From contig JAYELS010000021.1 in NCBI GenBank assembly GCA_034717695.1, forward strand, positions 160,303 to 224,302: 64,000 nucleotides of DNA, given 5' to 3'. The stretch comes from NAT127 sp034717695 (GTDB lineage Bacteria; Pseudomonadota; Gammaproteobacteria; Pseudomonadales; Porticoccaceae). The position numbers and the translations under genes are program-made. Below, piece after piece: positions 16,636 through 24,108 of this stretch (the first letter of the stretch is position 1; the number at the start of each line of letters is the position of its first letter). The notes beneath the pieces were generated by a model. The model was not told where the DNA came from. It worked only from the letters and a program-made list of their open reading frames with translations, and made no database searches.

Positions 16636-16950
16636 TCAGTTTTCGGGAACGCCCATGGGGCTCACGGAGGCAATCTCATACTTGCGCGCGTCCATGGAGA
16701 GGATGTTGAACGCCTGGGTCTTTTTCAGAAAATCCGCGATATGGGCGGTGCTCAGGTGGGCCATGAGGTCCTCCTCGCTGTCCCATTCCTCGCTGATCCA
16801 GACGATATTGCTGTCGACGATATCCCTGGAAAAGGCGTACACATTGCAGCCCTTTTCCGCCCGGGTGGGGGCGACGATGGCTTCCGCCGCGGCGATATAG
16901 GCATCGGCGTGGGCGGGGTCGAGTTCGAGTCGGGCACTGATGAACAGCAT
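16636..16950 (-). CDS. ABM-domain protein (putative quinol monooxygenase)
   Basis: 104 aa, one antibiotic-biosynthesis-monooxygenase (dimeric alpha/beta barrel) domain. The start MLFISARLELDPAHAD and the central WISEEWDSEEDLMAHLST are characteristic. Cofactor-free members oxidise quinols or enediols with O2; others have no known activity. It is 41 bases upstream of the Rieske gene. A good sigma-70-like promoter precedes it, so the ABM-Rieske-ThuA trio may have its own start site in addition to read-through from upstream. Confidence 0.8.
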   Translation of the reverse strand: MLFISARLELDPAHADAYIAAAEAIVAPTRAEKGCNVYAFSRDIVDSNIVWISEEWDSEEDLMAHLSTAHIADFLKKTQAFNILSMDARKYEIASVSPMGVPEN

Positions 16951-16984
16951 GGTTGAGCTCCTGATTTAATCGTTGTTTGACTGA

Positions 16985-17012
16985 ATTATAGGTGGGCACC
17001 CACCCCTGATAA
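16985..17012 (-). promoter_or_regulatory. Putative sigma-70 promoter
   Basis: On the minus strand, -35 TTATCA (17012-17007), a 16-base spacer and a perfect -10 TATAAT (16990-16985) lie 35 bases before the ABM start. The spacer is itself a palindrome, GGTGGG-tg-CCCACC (16991-17004). A half-site resembling the island operator (CAGTC-AA) sits at the expected start point. Confidence 0.55.
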
Positions 17013-17021
17013 GCTGTTGGA

Positions 17022-17939
17022 TCAGGCAGGGTCGGCGCCCCGCCCGGCGGCACGGATCGCGCCTTCGCCTGGTCCGTCGAAAAGGGACCAGCCGGCCCGC
17101 CGCAACACCCTGGCGCAGGCGCTGGCGGTCTGCTGGCCGGCGCGGGTGGGCTCCAGGCGATCGAGTTCGTCGGAGAAAATCTCCGGGCCGATGCTGGTGA
17201 CACCCCCCTTGGCGGCGAGGATCCTCAGCACCCGACCAATATCGAGATCCCCCTCCCCCGGCAACTGGCGGTAGCGCAGGCAATCCTCGAAAAGACTCTC
17301 CCCCCGGGGCCGGGCGGCGCCATCCGCCAGCTGCAGGGTGCGGATCACCCCCGGGGGAATGCGCTCCAGCAGAGCGAGGTCGGCATCCCCGCGAAAGAAG
17401 TGCCAGGTATCGAACAGGATGCCGCCGTTGGCGGCGCCCGCGCCCCGCACGATGTCAAAGGCCAGGGCCAGGGACGGTATGCCCCACAGGGGGATGAATT
17501 CCAGGTCGACGCGAATATTCGCCGCCGCGGCCTTCTCGCAGAAGGCGGCAAAGCCGTCCACCAGGGCGGACAGGGGCCAGGCCCCGGGGCGGAAGGCGCC
17601 GGTGGCGCAGATGGCGTCGAGCCCCAGTTGATCGCAGATCTCCAGGCACTGCTCGGCGGACACATCGAACACCGCCTTGGCGGGCTCGGGCAGATCCGCC
17701 GCGAAGCGCTCCGGCGCCCAGTCGGTGAAGCCGTCGTAATGGCCGAGACGAATGCCCTGATCCGCCGCCATGGCGACGATGTCGGCGCTGGACAGGCCGC
17801 TGTCCCGCAGCCCCCGCCAGGTGAGGGGGCCGATGGGCAGCACCTCAAAGCCCCCCGCCACCGCCGCCCGCAGCTGATCCCCAAAGCCGTGGGTTTTCAC
17901 GCAGGCGGGCCAGAGTGTGAAATCCAGCTTGTCGTCCAC
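17022..17939 (-). CDS. Sugar-phosphate isomerase/epimerase-like TIM-barrel protein
   Basis: 305 aa starting at GTG 17939. It belongs to the xylose-isomerase-like/AP-endonuclease-2 TIM barrel: conserved strand ends include DLEFIPLWGI (metal-ligand Glu), ILFDTWHFFRG (Asp and His) and IGPEIFSD (Glu), a complete set of divalent-metal ligands. Members isomerise or dehydrate hydroxy-ketones. Two more such genes lie at 20493 and 21346. It is in one unit with SRPBCC (four bases upstream), ABM, Rieske and ThuA genes. A role in rearranging an oxygenated, ring-opened intermediate is inference. Confidence 0.8.
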   Translation of the reverse strand: MDDKLDFTLWPACVKTHGFGDQLRAAVAGGFEVLPIGPLTWRGLRDSGLSSADIVAMAADQGIRLGHYDGFTDWAPERFAADLPEPAKAVFDVSAEQCLEICDQLGLDAICATGAFRPGAWPLSALVDGFAAFCEKAAAANIRVDLEFIPLWGIPSLALAFDIVRGAGAANGGILFDTWHFFRGDADLALLERIPPGVIRTLQLADGAARPRGESLFEDCLRYRQLPGEGDLDIGRVLRILAAKGGVTSIGPEIFSDELDRLEPTRAGQQTASACARVLRRAGWSLFDGPGEGAIRAAGRGADPA

Positions 17940-17943
17940 CCCG

Positions 17944-18387
17944 CTAGCCCCGCCGCGCGGCCTGATCGAGGCCGTCGAACATCAGCTCGTAGGCGCCGCT
18001 GAGAAAACCCCGGGCCTCGTCCTCGCGGCCGGGCTCGGCGTCGAATTCGGAGTGGTAGCTGAGCCGGCACTGGCCGGGGCCCTGCTCCGTCAACCGGCCG
18101 GTCGCCTGGTAGCGCAGCAGGCCCGCCGGGCGCTGGCCGACAATGGAGAGCCTGAGGGTGCGGCTGGCGGGGTCGATAAAGTCCAGCTGCTCGCTCACCG
18201 GCGCCGGCATGCCGTGATTGTGAATATGGCGGATCATGCCGATGCCCTCCCCCTCCAGCACCACCTCGCGGATGGCCACGGGGCCGCCGGCGGGCCACCA
18301 GGCCTCGATGTTGCCGAAGTCCTCCAGGAACGCCCAGATGCGGGCGGCGTCGACCGCGAAGTCGCGGTGGGTATCAATGGTCTGCAC
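17944..18387 (-). CDS. SRPBCC (START/Bet v1-like) family protein
   Basis: 147 aa from GTG 18387, chosen because GGAGATTTCCC precedes it; a longer frame from 18438 would run into the terminator-like hairpin. The sequence VQTIDTHRDFAVDAARIWAF opens a helix-grip fold, with the typical WWP loop and a C-terminal helix that begins LSGAYELMFDGL. Such proteins bind hydrophobic ligands or act as cyclases/dehydratases. It is the first gene of the minus unit running to ThuA. Its mRNA leader is about 250 bases and contains an intrinsic terminator. Confidence 0.8.
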   Translation of the reverse strand: MQTIDTHRDFAVDAARIWAFLEDFGNIEAWWPAGGPVAIREVVLEGEGIGMIRHIHNHGMPAPVSEQLDFIDPASRTLRLSIVGQRPAGLLRYQATGRLTEQGPGQCRLSYHSEFDAEPGREDEARGFLSGAYELMFDGLDQAARRG

Positions 18388-18436
18388 GGGAAATCTCCAG
18401 ATTGGGCCGGGCGGGGCCAGACAGGGGGCGGATGGC

Positions 18437-18464
18437 AAAAAAAAGGCAGCCCCGGAGGGCTGCC
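18437..18464 (-). terminator. Intrinsic terminator inside the leader (possible attenuator)
   Basis: On the minus strand GGCAGCCC-tccg-GGGCTGCC is followed by eight T. It lies between the minus promoter (18672-18644) and the first gene of that unit (GTG 18387), with no gene upstream on that strand. It would therefore stop the operon's own transcript unless read through. Confidence 0.8.
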
Positions 18465-18643
18465 AAAATCACAAAGGACCGACGAATTGCCCACGCAAGG
18501 GCAAACTGCCTGACCAGGGAGACAAAAGATGGGTTGACGGAAATTGTCGTGGGAATACCGGTTGTGACCACAGCGCTGAAAACCATCATCTTATTGTCGG
18601 TGCCGGGCTTGCCTGTCGCCCGTCCGGCACGGTCGATAGGATC

Positions 18644-18672
18644 AGAATAGGCATCCAATAATAAAAAGTCAA
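18644..18672 (-). promoter_or_regulatory. Minus-strand promoter at P3
   Basis: -35 TTGACT (18672-18667), a 17-base spacer and -10 TATTCT (18649-18644). The -35 lies inside operator P3. The same arrangement with TTGACT is seen at P10. Confidence 0.65.
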
Positions 18673-18680
18673 GCTTGTTT
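18663..18680. promoter_or_regulatory. Operator P3 (island palindrome)
   Basis: AAAAAGTCAAGCTTGTTT, core AAGTC-AA-GCTTG. It lies between two divergent -35 boxes, overlapping both, so one bound repressor would block the SRPBCC-to-ThuA unit and the reductase-to-CMD unit together. Confidence 0.65.
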
Positions 18681-18707
18681 GCTTTTATTTTTCGATGGGC
18701 ATATTCT
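18679..18707 (+). promoter_or_regulatory. Plus-strand promoter at P3
   Basis: -35 TTGCTT (18679-18684), a 17-base spacer and -10 TATTCT (18702-18707) give a leader of about 36 bases before ATG 18750. Confidence 0.55.
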
Positions 18708-18749
18708 CCCCCACCAACACCGATAAAACCCCATAACCGGGAGCCTGCC

Positions 18750-19784
18750 ATGACCAGACCCAGCAACCGCCAGCTCTACCTCCACCAGCGCCCCGTGGGC
18801 ATTCCCACCGGCGACGACATCCGCCTTCGGGAAGTGCCCCTCGCCGAACCCCGCGAGGGCGAGGTGGTCATCAGGAACCTGTACCTCTCCCTCGATCCCG
18901 CCCAGCGGGACTGGATGAGCGACAACATCAGCTACTTTCCACCCATTGCCATCGGCGGCGCCATCCGCAGCACCAGTCTCGGGGTGGTTTACGAGAGCCG
19001 CCATCCGGGCTTCAAGCCCGGCGACTTCGCCCTCGGCCTCGCCACCAACGACTGGGCGGACTACAGCATCACCCCGGGCGACCAACTGACCCCCGTCGAA
19101 CGGGACGGCAAGCATCCCCTGCGCTATCACCTCAGCATCTTCAGCGGCGCCATGGGCCTCACCCCCTATTTCGGCATGCTGGAGCTGGGCCAGCCCCAGC
19201 CCGGCGAAACCGCCCTGATCAGCGCCGCCGCCGGCGCCGTGGGCTCCATCGCCGGGCAGATCGCCAAGATCAAGGGCTGCCGGGTGGTGGGCCTTACCGG
19301 CAGCGACGAAAAATGCCGCTGGCTGATGGACGAGCTGGGCTTTGACGCCGCCATCAACTACAAGAAGACCGACGACCTGGCGAAGGCCATCGCCGAGGTG
19401 TGTCCCGAGCGGGTGGATATATTCTTCGACAATGTGGGGGGCAAGATCCTCGACGCCGCCCTGCTCAACATCGACGACTTCGCGCGGGTGGTGTTCTGTG
19501 GCGCCATCTCCACCTACAACGCCGCCGAGCCGCAACCCGGCCCCTACAACTACTGGCAGATCCTCGCCCGCAGCGCCAAGGTCCTCGGCCTTCTCACCAT
19601 CAACTACGTGGACCGCTTCCCCGCCGCCCTCGCCGAGATCGGCCAGTGGCTCGACGAGGGCAAGCTGCGCTTCAACGAGGATATCGTCGAGGGGCTCGAC
19701 AACACCGTGGAGGCCTATGCGCGGCTCTTCACCGGCGACAACAAGGGCAAGCTGCTGGTGCGGCTCTCCGCCGATTTTGACTGA
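18750..19784 (+). CDS. MDR-family NADP-dependent oxidoreductase (CurA/LTB4DH-like)
   Basis: 344 aa from ATG 18750, after CGGGAG; the longer frame from 18675 covers the promoter. It is a zinc-free medium-chain reductase with SLDPAQRDWM, AAAGAVGSIAGQIAK and VVGLTGSDEKCRW. It is a close paralogue of the gene at 11252 and of 45618. It probably reduces an alpha,beta-unsaturated carbonyl with NADPH. First gene of a plus-strand unit with a Dabb-PASTA protein, two TIM barrels and two AhpD-like proteins. Confidence 0.9.
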   Translation: MTRPSNRQLYLHQRPVGIPTGDDIRLREVPLAEPREGEVVIRNLYLSLDPAQRDWMSDNISYFPPIAIGGAIRSTSLGVVYESRHPGFKPGDFALGLATNDWADYSITPGDQLTPVERDGKHPLRYHLSIFSGAMGLTPYFGMLELGQPQPGETALISAAAGAVGSIAGQIAKIKGCRVVGLTGSDEKCRWLMDELGFDAAINYKKTDDLAKAIAEVCPERVDIFFDNVGGKILDAALLNIDDFARVVFCGAISTYNAAEPQPGPYNYWQILARSAKVLGLLTINYVDRFPAALAEIGQWLDEGKLRFNEDIVEGLDNTVEAYARLFTGDNKGKLLVRLSADFD

Positions 19785-19824
19785 CAAAATCCCATAAAAC
19801 CCCGTCTCAGGAGCAACAGGCAAA

Positions 19825-20457
19825 ATGATAAGACACGTGGTGATGATCAAATTCAAGCAGGACGCCAACCAGGCGCACATCGACCGCTTCATCGAGGAAA
19901 TCAAGAAACTGCCCCACCTGAACCCGGAGATTCGCGACTACAGCCACGGCTTCTGCGTCGAGCCCCGCTACCACAGCGGCGATTTCGACTTCGCCAACTG
20001 CTGCGACATCGACAGCTACGAGGCCATGGAGCGCTACATGTCCCACTGGGCCCACCTGCGGATGACGCCCTTTTTGCCGGACATTCTCGACAACATGATC
20101 TCCTTCGACTGGGAGATCGACTACTGGGGCCCCGCCTTCGACGAACAGAAGGCCCGGGAGGAAGCCGCCAAGGAAGCCGCCCGGGTGCTGCCCATCCACG
20201 ACGACCCCGCCAGGGCCATCGTGCCCGAGGTGCGCGGCCAGACCCTCGCCCGGGCACGGGACATGCTCGCCACCGTGGGCCTTGAGCTGGACGAGGATAT
20301 CCAGTGGATCCTCGGCTCGGTGTGGGCGCCGGACCGGGTAATGCAGTGCACCCCCGAGCAGGGCACTGTGGTGGACAAGGGCACCCGGGTGAAACTCGGC
20401 ATCACCGGTGACTGGCTGTGCGGCCCCGCCCCGGCGCCGGAACAGTCGCCCTGGTGA
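19825..20457 (+). CDS. Dabb (alpha-beta barrel) domain fused to a PASTA domain
   Basis: 210 aa. Residues 1-98 form a stress-responsive A/B-barrel (Dabb) domain: MIRHVVMIKF at the start and 'YMSHWAHLRM' near the end, similar to dimeric barrels of small cyclases such as olivetolic-acid cyclase. A charged helical linker (about 105-123) leads to residues 131-194, which read as a PASTA domain: VPEVRGQTLARARDML, then TPEQGTVVDKGTRV. No signal peptide or membrane segment is present, so the PASTA part is not in its usual cell-wall kinase or PBP setting. It is 40 bases after the reductase gene, in the same unit. Confidence 0.78.
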   Translation: MIRHVVMIKFKQDANQAHIDRFIEEIKKLPHLNPEIRDYSHGFCVEPRYHSGDFDFANCCDIDSYEAMERYMSHWAHLRMTPFLPDILDNMISFDWEIDYWGPAFDEQKAREEAAKEAARVLPIHDDPARAIVPEVRGQTLARARDMLATVGLELDEDIQWILGSVWAPDRVMQCTPEQGTVVDKGTRVKLGITGDWLCGPAPAPEQSPW

Positions 20458-20492
20458 GTCTTGCCCGAGGCCACCGGCCCCGGTAGACGGCC

Positions 20493-21341
20493 ATGACGCC
20501 ACCCCTCGCCCTGCACCATTTCACCCTCACCGATGCCAGCCCCCTGGAGCTGGTGACCATCGCCGCCGAGGTGGGCTGCGGCGCGGTGTGCCTCTTCGTC
20601 GACTCCCCCGCCGACGCGGCCCCGGGCCAGGACTTGCCGGCGGTGCAATTCCCCGCCGTCACCCCCGCCCTGGCGGGGGCGATGAAGGCTCGCCTCGCGG
20701 ACTGCGGTGTGGTGGTCACCAACATCGAGTTCTTCCCCCTCGGCCCTGAGACCCGGCTGGAGGCATTCCGCCCCCGCCTCGCCCTGGGGGCGGAGCTGGG
20801 GGCGCGGCTCGCGGTCACCCACGTCCACGACGGCGATCCGCACCGGGCGGTGGACACCCTGGCCCGCTTCGGCCAGCTGGCGGCGGAGTACGGCCTTCAG
20901 GTGGGCCTCGAATTCATGGGCCTCTCCCCCGCCTGCGCCAGCCTCGCCAAGGCGGTGGCCCTGGTGACGGCGGCGGGCCAGGCCAATATCGCCGTGGCAG
21001 TGGACGCCCTCCATCTGCAGCGCACCGGCGGCACCCCGGCGCAGGTGCGGGCCCTGGACCCGGGCCTGATCGCCTACGCCCAACTGTGCGACGGGCCTGC
21101 CCTCGCCGACCCCACCACGGCCCTCGACACCGAGCGCTACCTGGCCGAAGCCTTCGACCGACTCGCCCCCGGGGAAGGGGTATTCCCTCTCCCCGAGCTG
21201 GTGCGAGCGCTGCCGGCAGACAACTGGTACGACGTGGAGGCGCCCTCCCCGACCCTCGCCGCCCGGGGCATCGCCCCCCTGGAACGGGCGCGGCGGGCGG
21301 TGGACGCCGCCCGCCAGCTGCTCGACCACGCCCGGAGATAG
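20493..21341 (+). CDS. Sugar-phosphate isomerase/epimerase-like TIM-barrel protein
   Basis: 282 aa, same TIM-barrel superfamily as the genes at 17022 and 21346. Strand ends carrying likely metal ligands include VTNIEFFPLG, GLEFMGLSP, AVDALHLQR and DVEAPSP; the third has Asp and His as usual. It has no close identity with its neighbour by eye. Translation starts 35 bases after the Dabb-PASTA gene and runs into the next TIM barrel with a four-base gap. It could isomerise or cleave a hydroxy-keto intermediate; the substrate is unknown. Confidence 0.8.
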   Translation: MTPPLALHHFTLTDASPLELVTIAAEVGCGAVCLFVDSPADAAPGQDLPAVQFPAVTPALAGAMKARLADCGVVVTNIEFFPLGPETRLEAFRPRLALGAELGARLAVTHVHDGDPHRAVDTLARFGQLAAEYGLQVGLEFMGLSPACASLAKAVALVTAAGQANIAVAVDALHLQRTGGTPAQVRALDPGLIAYAQLCDGPALADPTTALDTERYLAEAFDRLAPGEGVFPLPELVRALPADNWYDVEAPSPTLAARGIAPLERARRAVDAARQLLDHARR

Positions 21342-21345
21342 ACCC

Positions 21346-22206
21346 ATGGCCGGCATACCGGATCTGATCTGCACCTATTTCACCCTGGCGGGCCCGGTGG
21401 GACCCTTCGACGCCGATACCGCGAGCCCCCTGAGCCTCGACCGGCGCGCCCGGGCGGCGGGGGCCGCCGGCTACCGGGGCCTTGGCTTCAACGGCCAGGA
21501 CATCCACCGCCTGCTGACCACCCTCGGGACGGCGGAGGTGAACGCCATCCTCGACGCCAACGGCCTGGTGCACCGGGAACTGGAAGTGCTGCTCGACTGG
21601 TTCGTGGACGGCGAGCGGCGCGCCGCCTCGGACCGGGCCCGGCGCCTGCTGCTGGACGCCGCCGGGGCCATCGGCGCCCGCCACATCAAGGTGGGGGGCG
21701 ACACCAGTGGCCGGACCTGGCCCCTCGACCGCATCGTCGAGGAGTTTGCCCGCCTGTGCGACGAGGCCGCGGCGGTGGGCACGGCCATCACCATCGAGCT
21801 CTTCCCCACCGCCAACCTCGCCGACCTGCAAACCGGCCGCGCGGTGGTGGAAGGGGCCGGGCGCGCCAACGGCGGCCTGCTGCTGGATATCTGGCACATG
21901 GTGCGGGGCAATATTCCCCTGGAGGCCATCGCCGCCCTGCCCGGCCGGTTCATCAACCATATCGAGCTGGACGACGGCACCCTGCTGCCCCGGGCGGATT
22001 ACCTCAGCGACACCATTCATTACCGGGTCGCGCCGGGGGAGGGGGAATTCCCCTGCCGGGCCTTTCTCGACGCCGTTAGGGTCACCGGCTACCAGGGCCT
22101 CTATGGGGTGGAGATCCTCTCCGATGCCTACCGCGCCATGGCCCCCGAGCAGGCCGCGGCCCACTCCTGGCGGGCCACCGCCGGGCTGTTCGCAACGGGC
22201 CCGTAA
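21346..22206 (+). CDS. Sugar-phosphate isomerase/epimerase-like TIM-barrel protein
   Basis: 286 aa. Metal-ligand strands are visible: ITIELFPTANLADL (Glu), LLLDIWHMVRGN (Asp, His) and GVEILSDAYRAM (Glu). DIWHMVRG is nearly the same as DTWHFFRG in the gene at 17022, so these two are closer paralogues than the one at 20493. ATG 21346 follows the previous stop by four bases. The adjacent pair may act in sequence, or as a hetero-oligomer, on one intermediate. Confidence 0.82.
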   Translation: MAGIPDLICTYFTLAGPVGPFDADTASPLSLDRRARAAGAAGYRGLGFNGQDIHRLLTTLGTAEVNAILDANGLVHRELEVLLDWFVDGERRAASDRARRLLLDAAGAIGARHIKVGGDTSGRTWPLDRIVEEFARLCDEAAAVGTAITIELFPTANLADLQTGRAVVEGAGRANGGLLLDIWHMVRGNIPLEAIAALPGRFINHIELDDGTLLPRADYLSDTIHYRVAPGEGEFPCRAFLDAVRVTGYQGLYGVEILSDAYRAMAPEQAAAHSWRATAGLFATGP

Positions 22207-22242
22207 GGCGCGAACGGCAACCCTAAAACAAGGAGCACAGCG

Positions 22243-22611
22243 ATGATTTCCGAACCCGTCAGGGCCCGCCTCGCGGCGCTGCAACCCGAGGCCGCAACCC
22301 CGCTGGCCGGTATCCATCAGCTGGCCTCGGCCGCCGTGGACCCGGCGATTCTCGCACTCTGCAGCGCCTGCATCGACGCCATCCTGAACGACCACAGCTG
22401 GGTGCCACCCCGCCCCTTGACAGCCAGGGAGCAGGCCTTTGTCGACTTCAGCGAGCAATTCGCCACCTCGGTGAGCACCCTCGACAGCGCGCAGGTGGAG
22501 CGCCTCCGGGGATTCGCCAGCGAGGACGAGCTGTACCTGTTCGTCAACGCCCTCTATGTGCTCGACATGAGCCGGCGGCTGGACCTCGTGGCGGGGAGGA
22601 TTCTGGCATGA
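22243..22611 (+). CDS. Small AhpD/CMD-like helical protein without the Cys pair
   Basis: 122 aa with an AGGAG ribosome site. It is all-helical in character; the C-terminal part LYLFVNALYVLDMSRRLDLV resembles the last helices of carboxymuconolactone-decarboxylase/AhpD proteins. It has CSAC near residues 40-43, but not in the usual C-x2-C-x3-H setting followed by the CMD helix. Its stop overlaps the start of the next gene (ATGA), which is a clear CMD protein. A two-subunit assembly is therefore plausible. Family assignment is tentative. Confidence 0.55.
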   Translation: MISEPVRARLAALQPEAATPLAGIHQLASAAVDPAILALCSACIDAILNDHSWVPPRPLTAREQAFVDFSEQFATSVSTLDSAQVERLRGFASEDELYLFVNALYVLDMSRRLDLVAGRILA

Positions 22612-23144
22612 GCGGACAGACCGAACGCCTGGCCCGGGAGCGCCTGACCAAGGGCGTCTCCATCGGCGGCCCCCTGGAGCGGGCCATCGCCGACTTCGCG
22701 GCAGCGGTGGTGCGCGCCCGGGGAGTGGACCCCCTGATCAGCGAGCTGGTGCGGCTGCGCTGCGCCCAGATCCACGACTGCCGGCTGTGCGGCTCGCTGC
22801 GCGCCCGGGAGGCCCTCGACGCCGGCTTCGACGAGGACATGCAGCGGCGCATCGCCCGCTATGAATCCGCCGGATTCAGCCCCGAGGCGGTGGCGGCCCT
22901 GAAACTCTGCGACGCCATCATCCTCCGCCCCGCCTGGGCCGATGACGCCCTCCGGGGGGAACTGCGCCGCCACTTCAGCGATGCCCAGATCGCCGAGCTG
23001 TGCCTCGACGTGATGAAGTGGAGCCAGCAGAAGGCCCTGGTGGCCCTGAGGATCGAACCCCCGGTGGCGGAGTCCCTCACGGAGCTGCGCTTCGACGACG
23101 CCGGCCACCCGCTGTTTGGCGGGCCGCTGGCGGACCGCCAATAG
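22608..23144 (+). CDS. Carboxymuconolactone decarboxylase (AhpD-like) family protein
   Basis: 178 aa. The helical CMD core includes LVRLRCAQIHDCRLCGSLRA, with the active-site pair C58-x2-C61; the following histidine of the usual C-x3-H is Arg. Family members act as peroxide-linked thiol reductants (AhpD) or decarboxylate gamma-carboxymuconolactone. Which applies here is not clear. It overlaps the 22243 gene by four bases, so the two are translationally coupled. Last gene of the plus unit that starts at 18750. The aldo/keto reductase converges from the other side. Confidence 0.8.
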   Translation: MSGQTERLARERLTKGVSIGGPLERAIADFAAAVVRARGVDPLISELVRLRCAQIHDCRLCGSLRAREALDAGFDEDMQRRIARYESAGFSPEAVAALKLCDAIILRPAWADDALRGELRRHFSDAQIAELCLDVMKWSQQKALVALRIEPPVAESLTELRFDDAGHPLFGGPLADRQ

Positions 23145-23165
23145 CACCGACCGGGACTGCCCCCT

Positions 23166-24104
23166 TCAATCCCGGGCAAAGATCCCGTCGATGGTGGCCA
23201 GGTCCGCCGCCGACAGCCGCACCCTGTCGGTCTTGAGGTTGCTCTGAAGCTGCGCGGCGCTCTTGGCCCCGGGGATGATCACCTCGATGGCGGGCCGGGT
23301 CAGGCACCAGGCGAGGGCGATGTGGGCCACTTCCACCCCGTGGTCCGCGGCGATGGGGCGCAGGGCTTCGACCCGGGCGAGGTTTTCCCGGTAATTCTCG
23401 CCCGTGAACAACGGGTGCTCGGCGCGAAAATCCGTAAAACCCATGGCGGCGTCGTAACGGCCACCGAGCAGTCCCGCCGCCAGGGGAAAGTAGGGAATGT
23501 AGGCAATCCCCCGGGACTCACAGAACGGCAACATCTCCCCCTCCGCCTCCCGCTGGAACAGGTTGTAGAGGTTCTGGATCACGTCCACGTGGCCGTCCCG
23601 GTTGGCCTCCTTGAGCTGGGCCAGGGAGAAATTCGACACCCCGATGGCGCGGATCTTTCCCGCCTCCTTGAGCCGCTTGAGGGCACCCACCGCTTCGTAC
23701 TTGGGGGTGGCCTCGTCCGGCTGGTGAATGTAGAAGAGGTCGATGCAGTCCGTTTGCAGGCGCCGCAGGCTGTCCTCCACGCACTGGGTGAGAAAGGCCG
23801 GGGAGTTGTCGAACACCACCCCGCCGTCGACGAAGCGGTAGGCACCCTTGGTGGCGAGCACCACCCTGTCCCGGGCGCCCGCCTCCGCCACCGCCTCGCC
23901 GATAAGGATTTCCGAGCGCTCCGGGCCGTAGATAAAGGCGGTGTCGAAAAAATCGATGCCGAGATCGATGGCGGCATGCACCAGGGCCTTGCCCTCCGGC
24001 TCGCCGAGGGAGCCGTAGACGTTGTGCCCCCCCACGGCGTTGGCGCCGAGGCCGATACGGTTGACCCAGAGGTCGGTGGTGCCGATGCGGGTTTTGTCGG
24101 TCAC
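23166..24104 (-). CDS. Aldo/keto reductase
   Basis: 312 aa starting at GTG 24104 after GGAGGATAGCGCC. (beta/alpha)8 NADP-dependent reductase: FFDTAFIYGPERSE carries the catalytic Asp and Tyr, VLATKGAYRF the Lys, and FYIHQPDE the His. GVSNF and the C-terminal PGAKSAAQLQSN phosphate-binding loop are intact. It reduces an aldehyde or ketone or oxidises an alcohol. It is four bases downstream of the GMC oxidoreductase gene, so the two probably interconvert hydroxyl and carbonyl groups of the same substrate. Confidence 0.92.
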   Translation of the reverse strand: MTDKTRIGTTDLWVNRIGLGANAVGGHNVYGSLGEPEGKALVHAAIDLGIDFFDTAFIYGPERSEILIGEAVAEAGARDRVVLATKGAYRFVDGGVVFDNSPAFLTQCVEDSLRRLQTDCIDLFYIHQPDEATPKYEAVGALKRLKEAGKIRAIGVSNFSLAQLKEANRDGHVDVIQNLYNLFQREAEGEMLPFCESRGIAYIPYFPLAAGLLGGRYDAAMGFTDFRAEHPLFTGENYRENLARVEALRPIAADHGVEVAHIALAWCLTRPAIEVIIPGAKSAAQLQSNLKTDRVRLSAADLATIDGIFARD

Positions 24105-24108
24105 GGCG

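Larger units (their letters stand above)
18388..18749. other. Intergenic region: divergent promoters, operator P3, terminator in a leader
   Basis: 362 bases without a credible gene. From right to left it holds a plus promoter (18679-18707), operator P3 (18663-18680), a minus promoter (18644-18672), about 175 bases of untranslated minus-strand leader, an intrinsic terminator (18437-18464) and the ribosome site of the SRPBCC gene. Small frames here lack ribosome sites. Confidence 0.7.

Noticed and set aside
18402..18650. A small plus-strand frame in the 18.4-18.75 kb gap as a gene
   Set aside because: It has no ribosome site and overlaps the terminator and the minus promoter.
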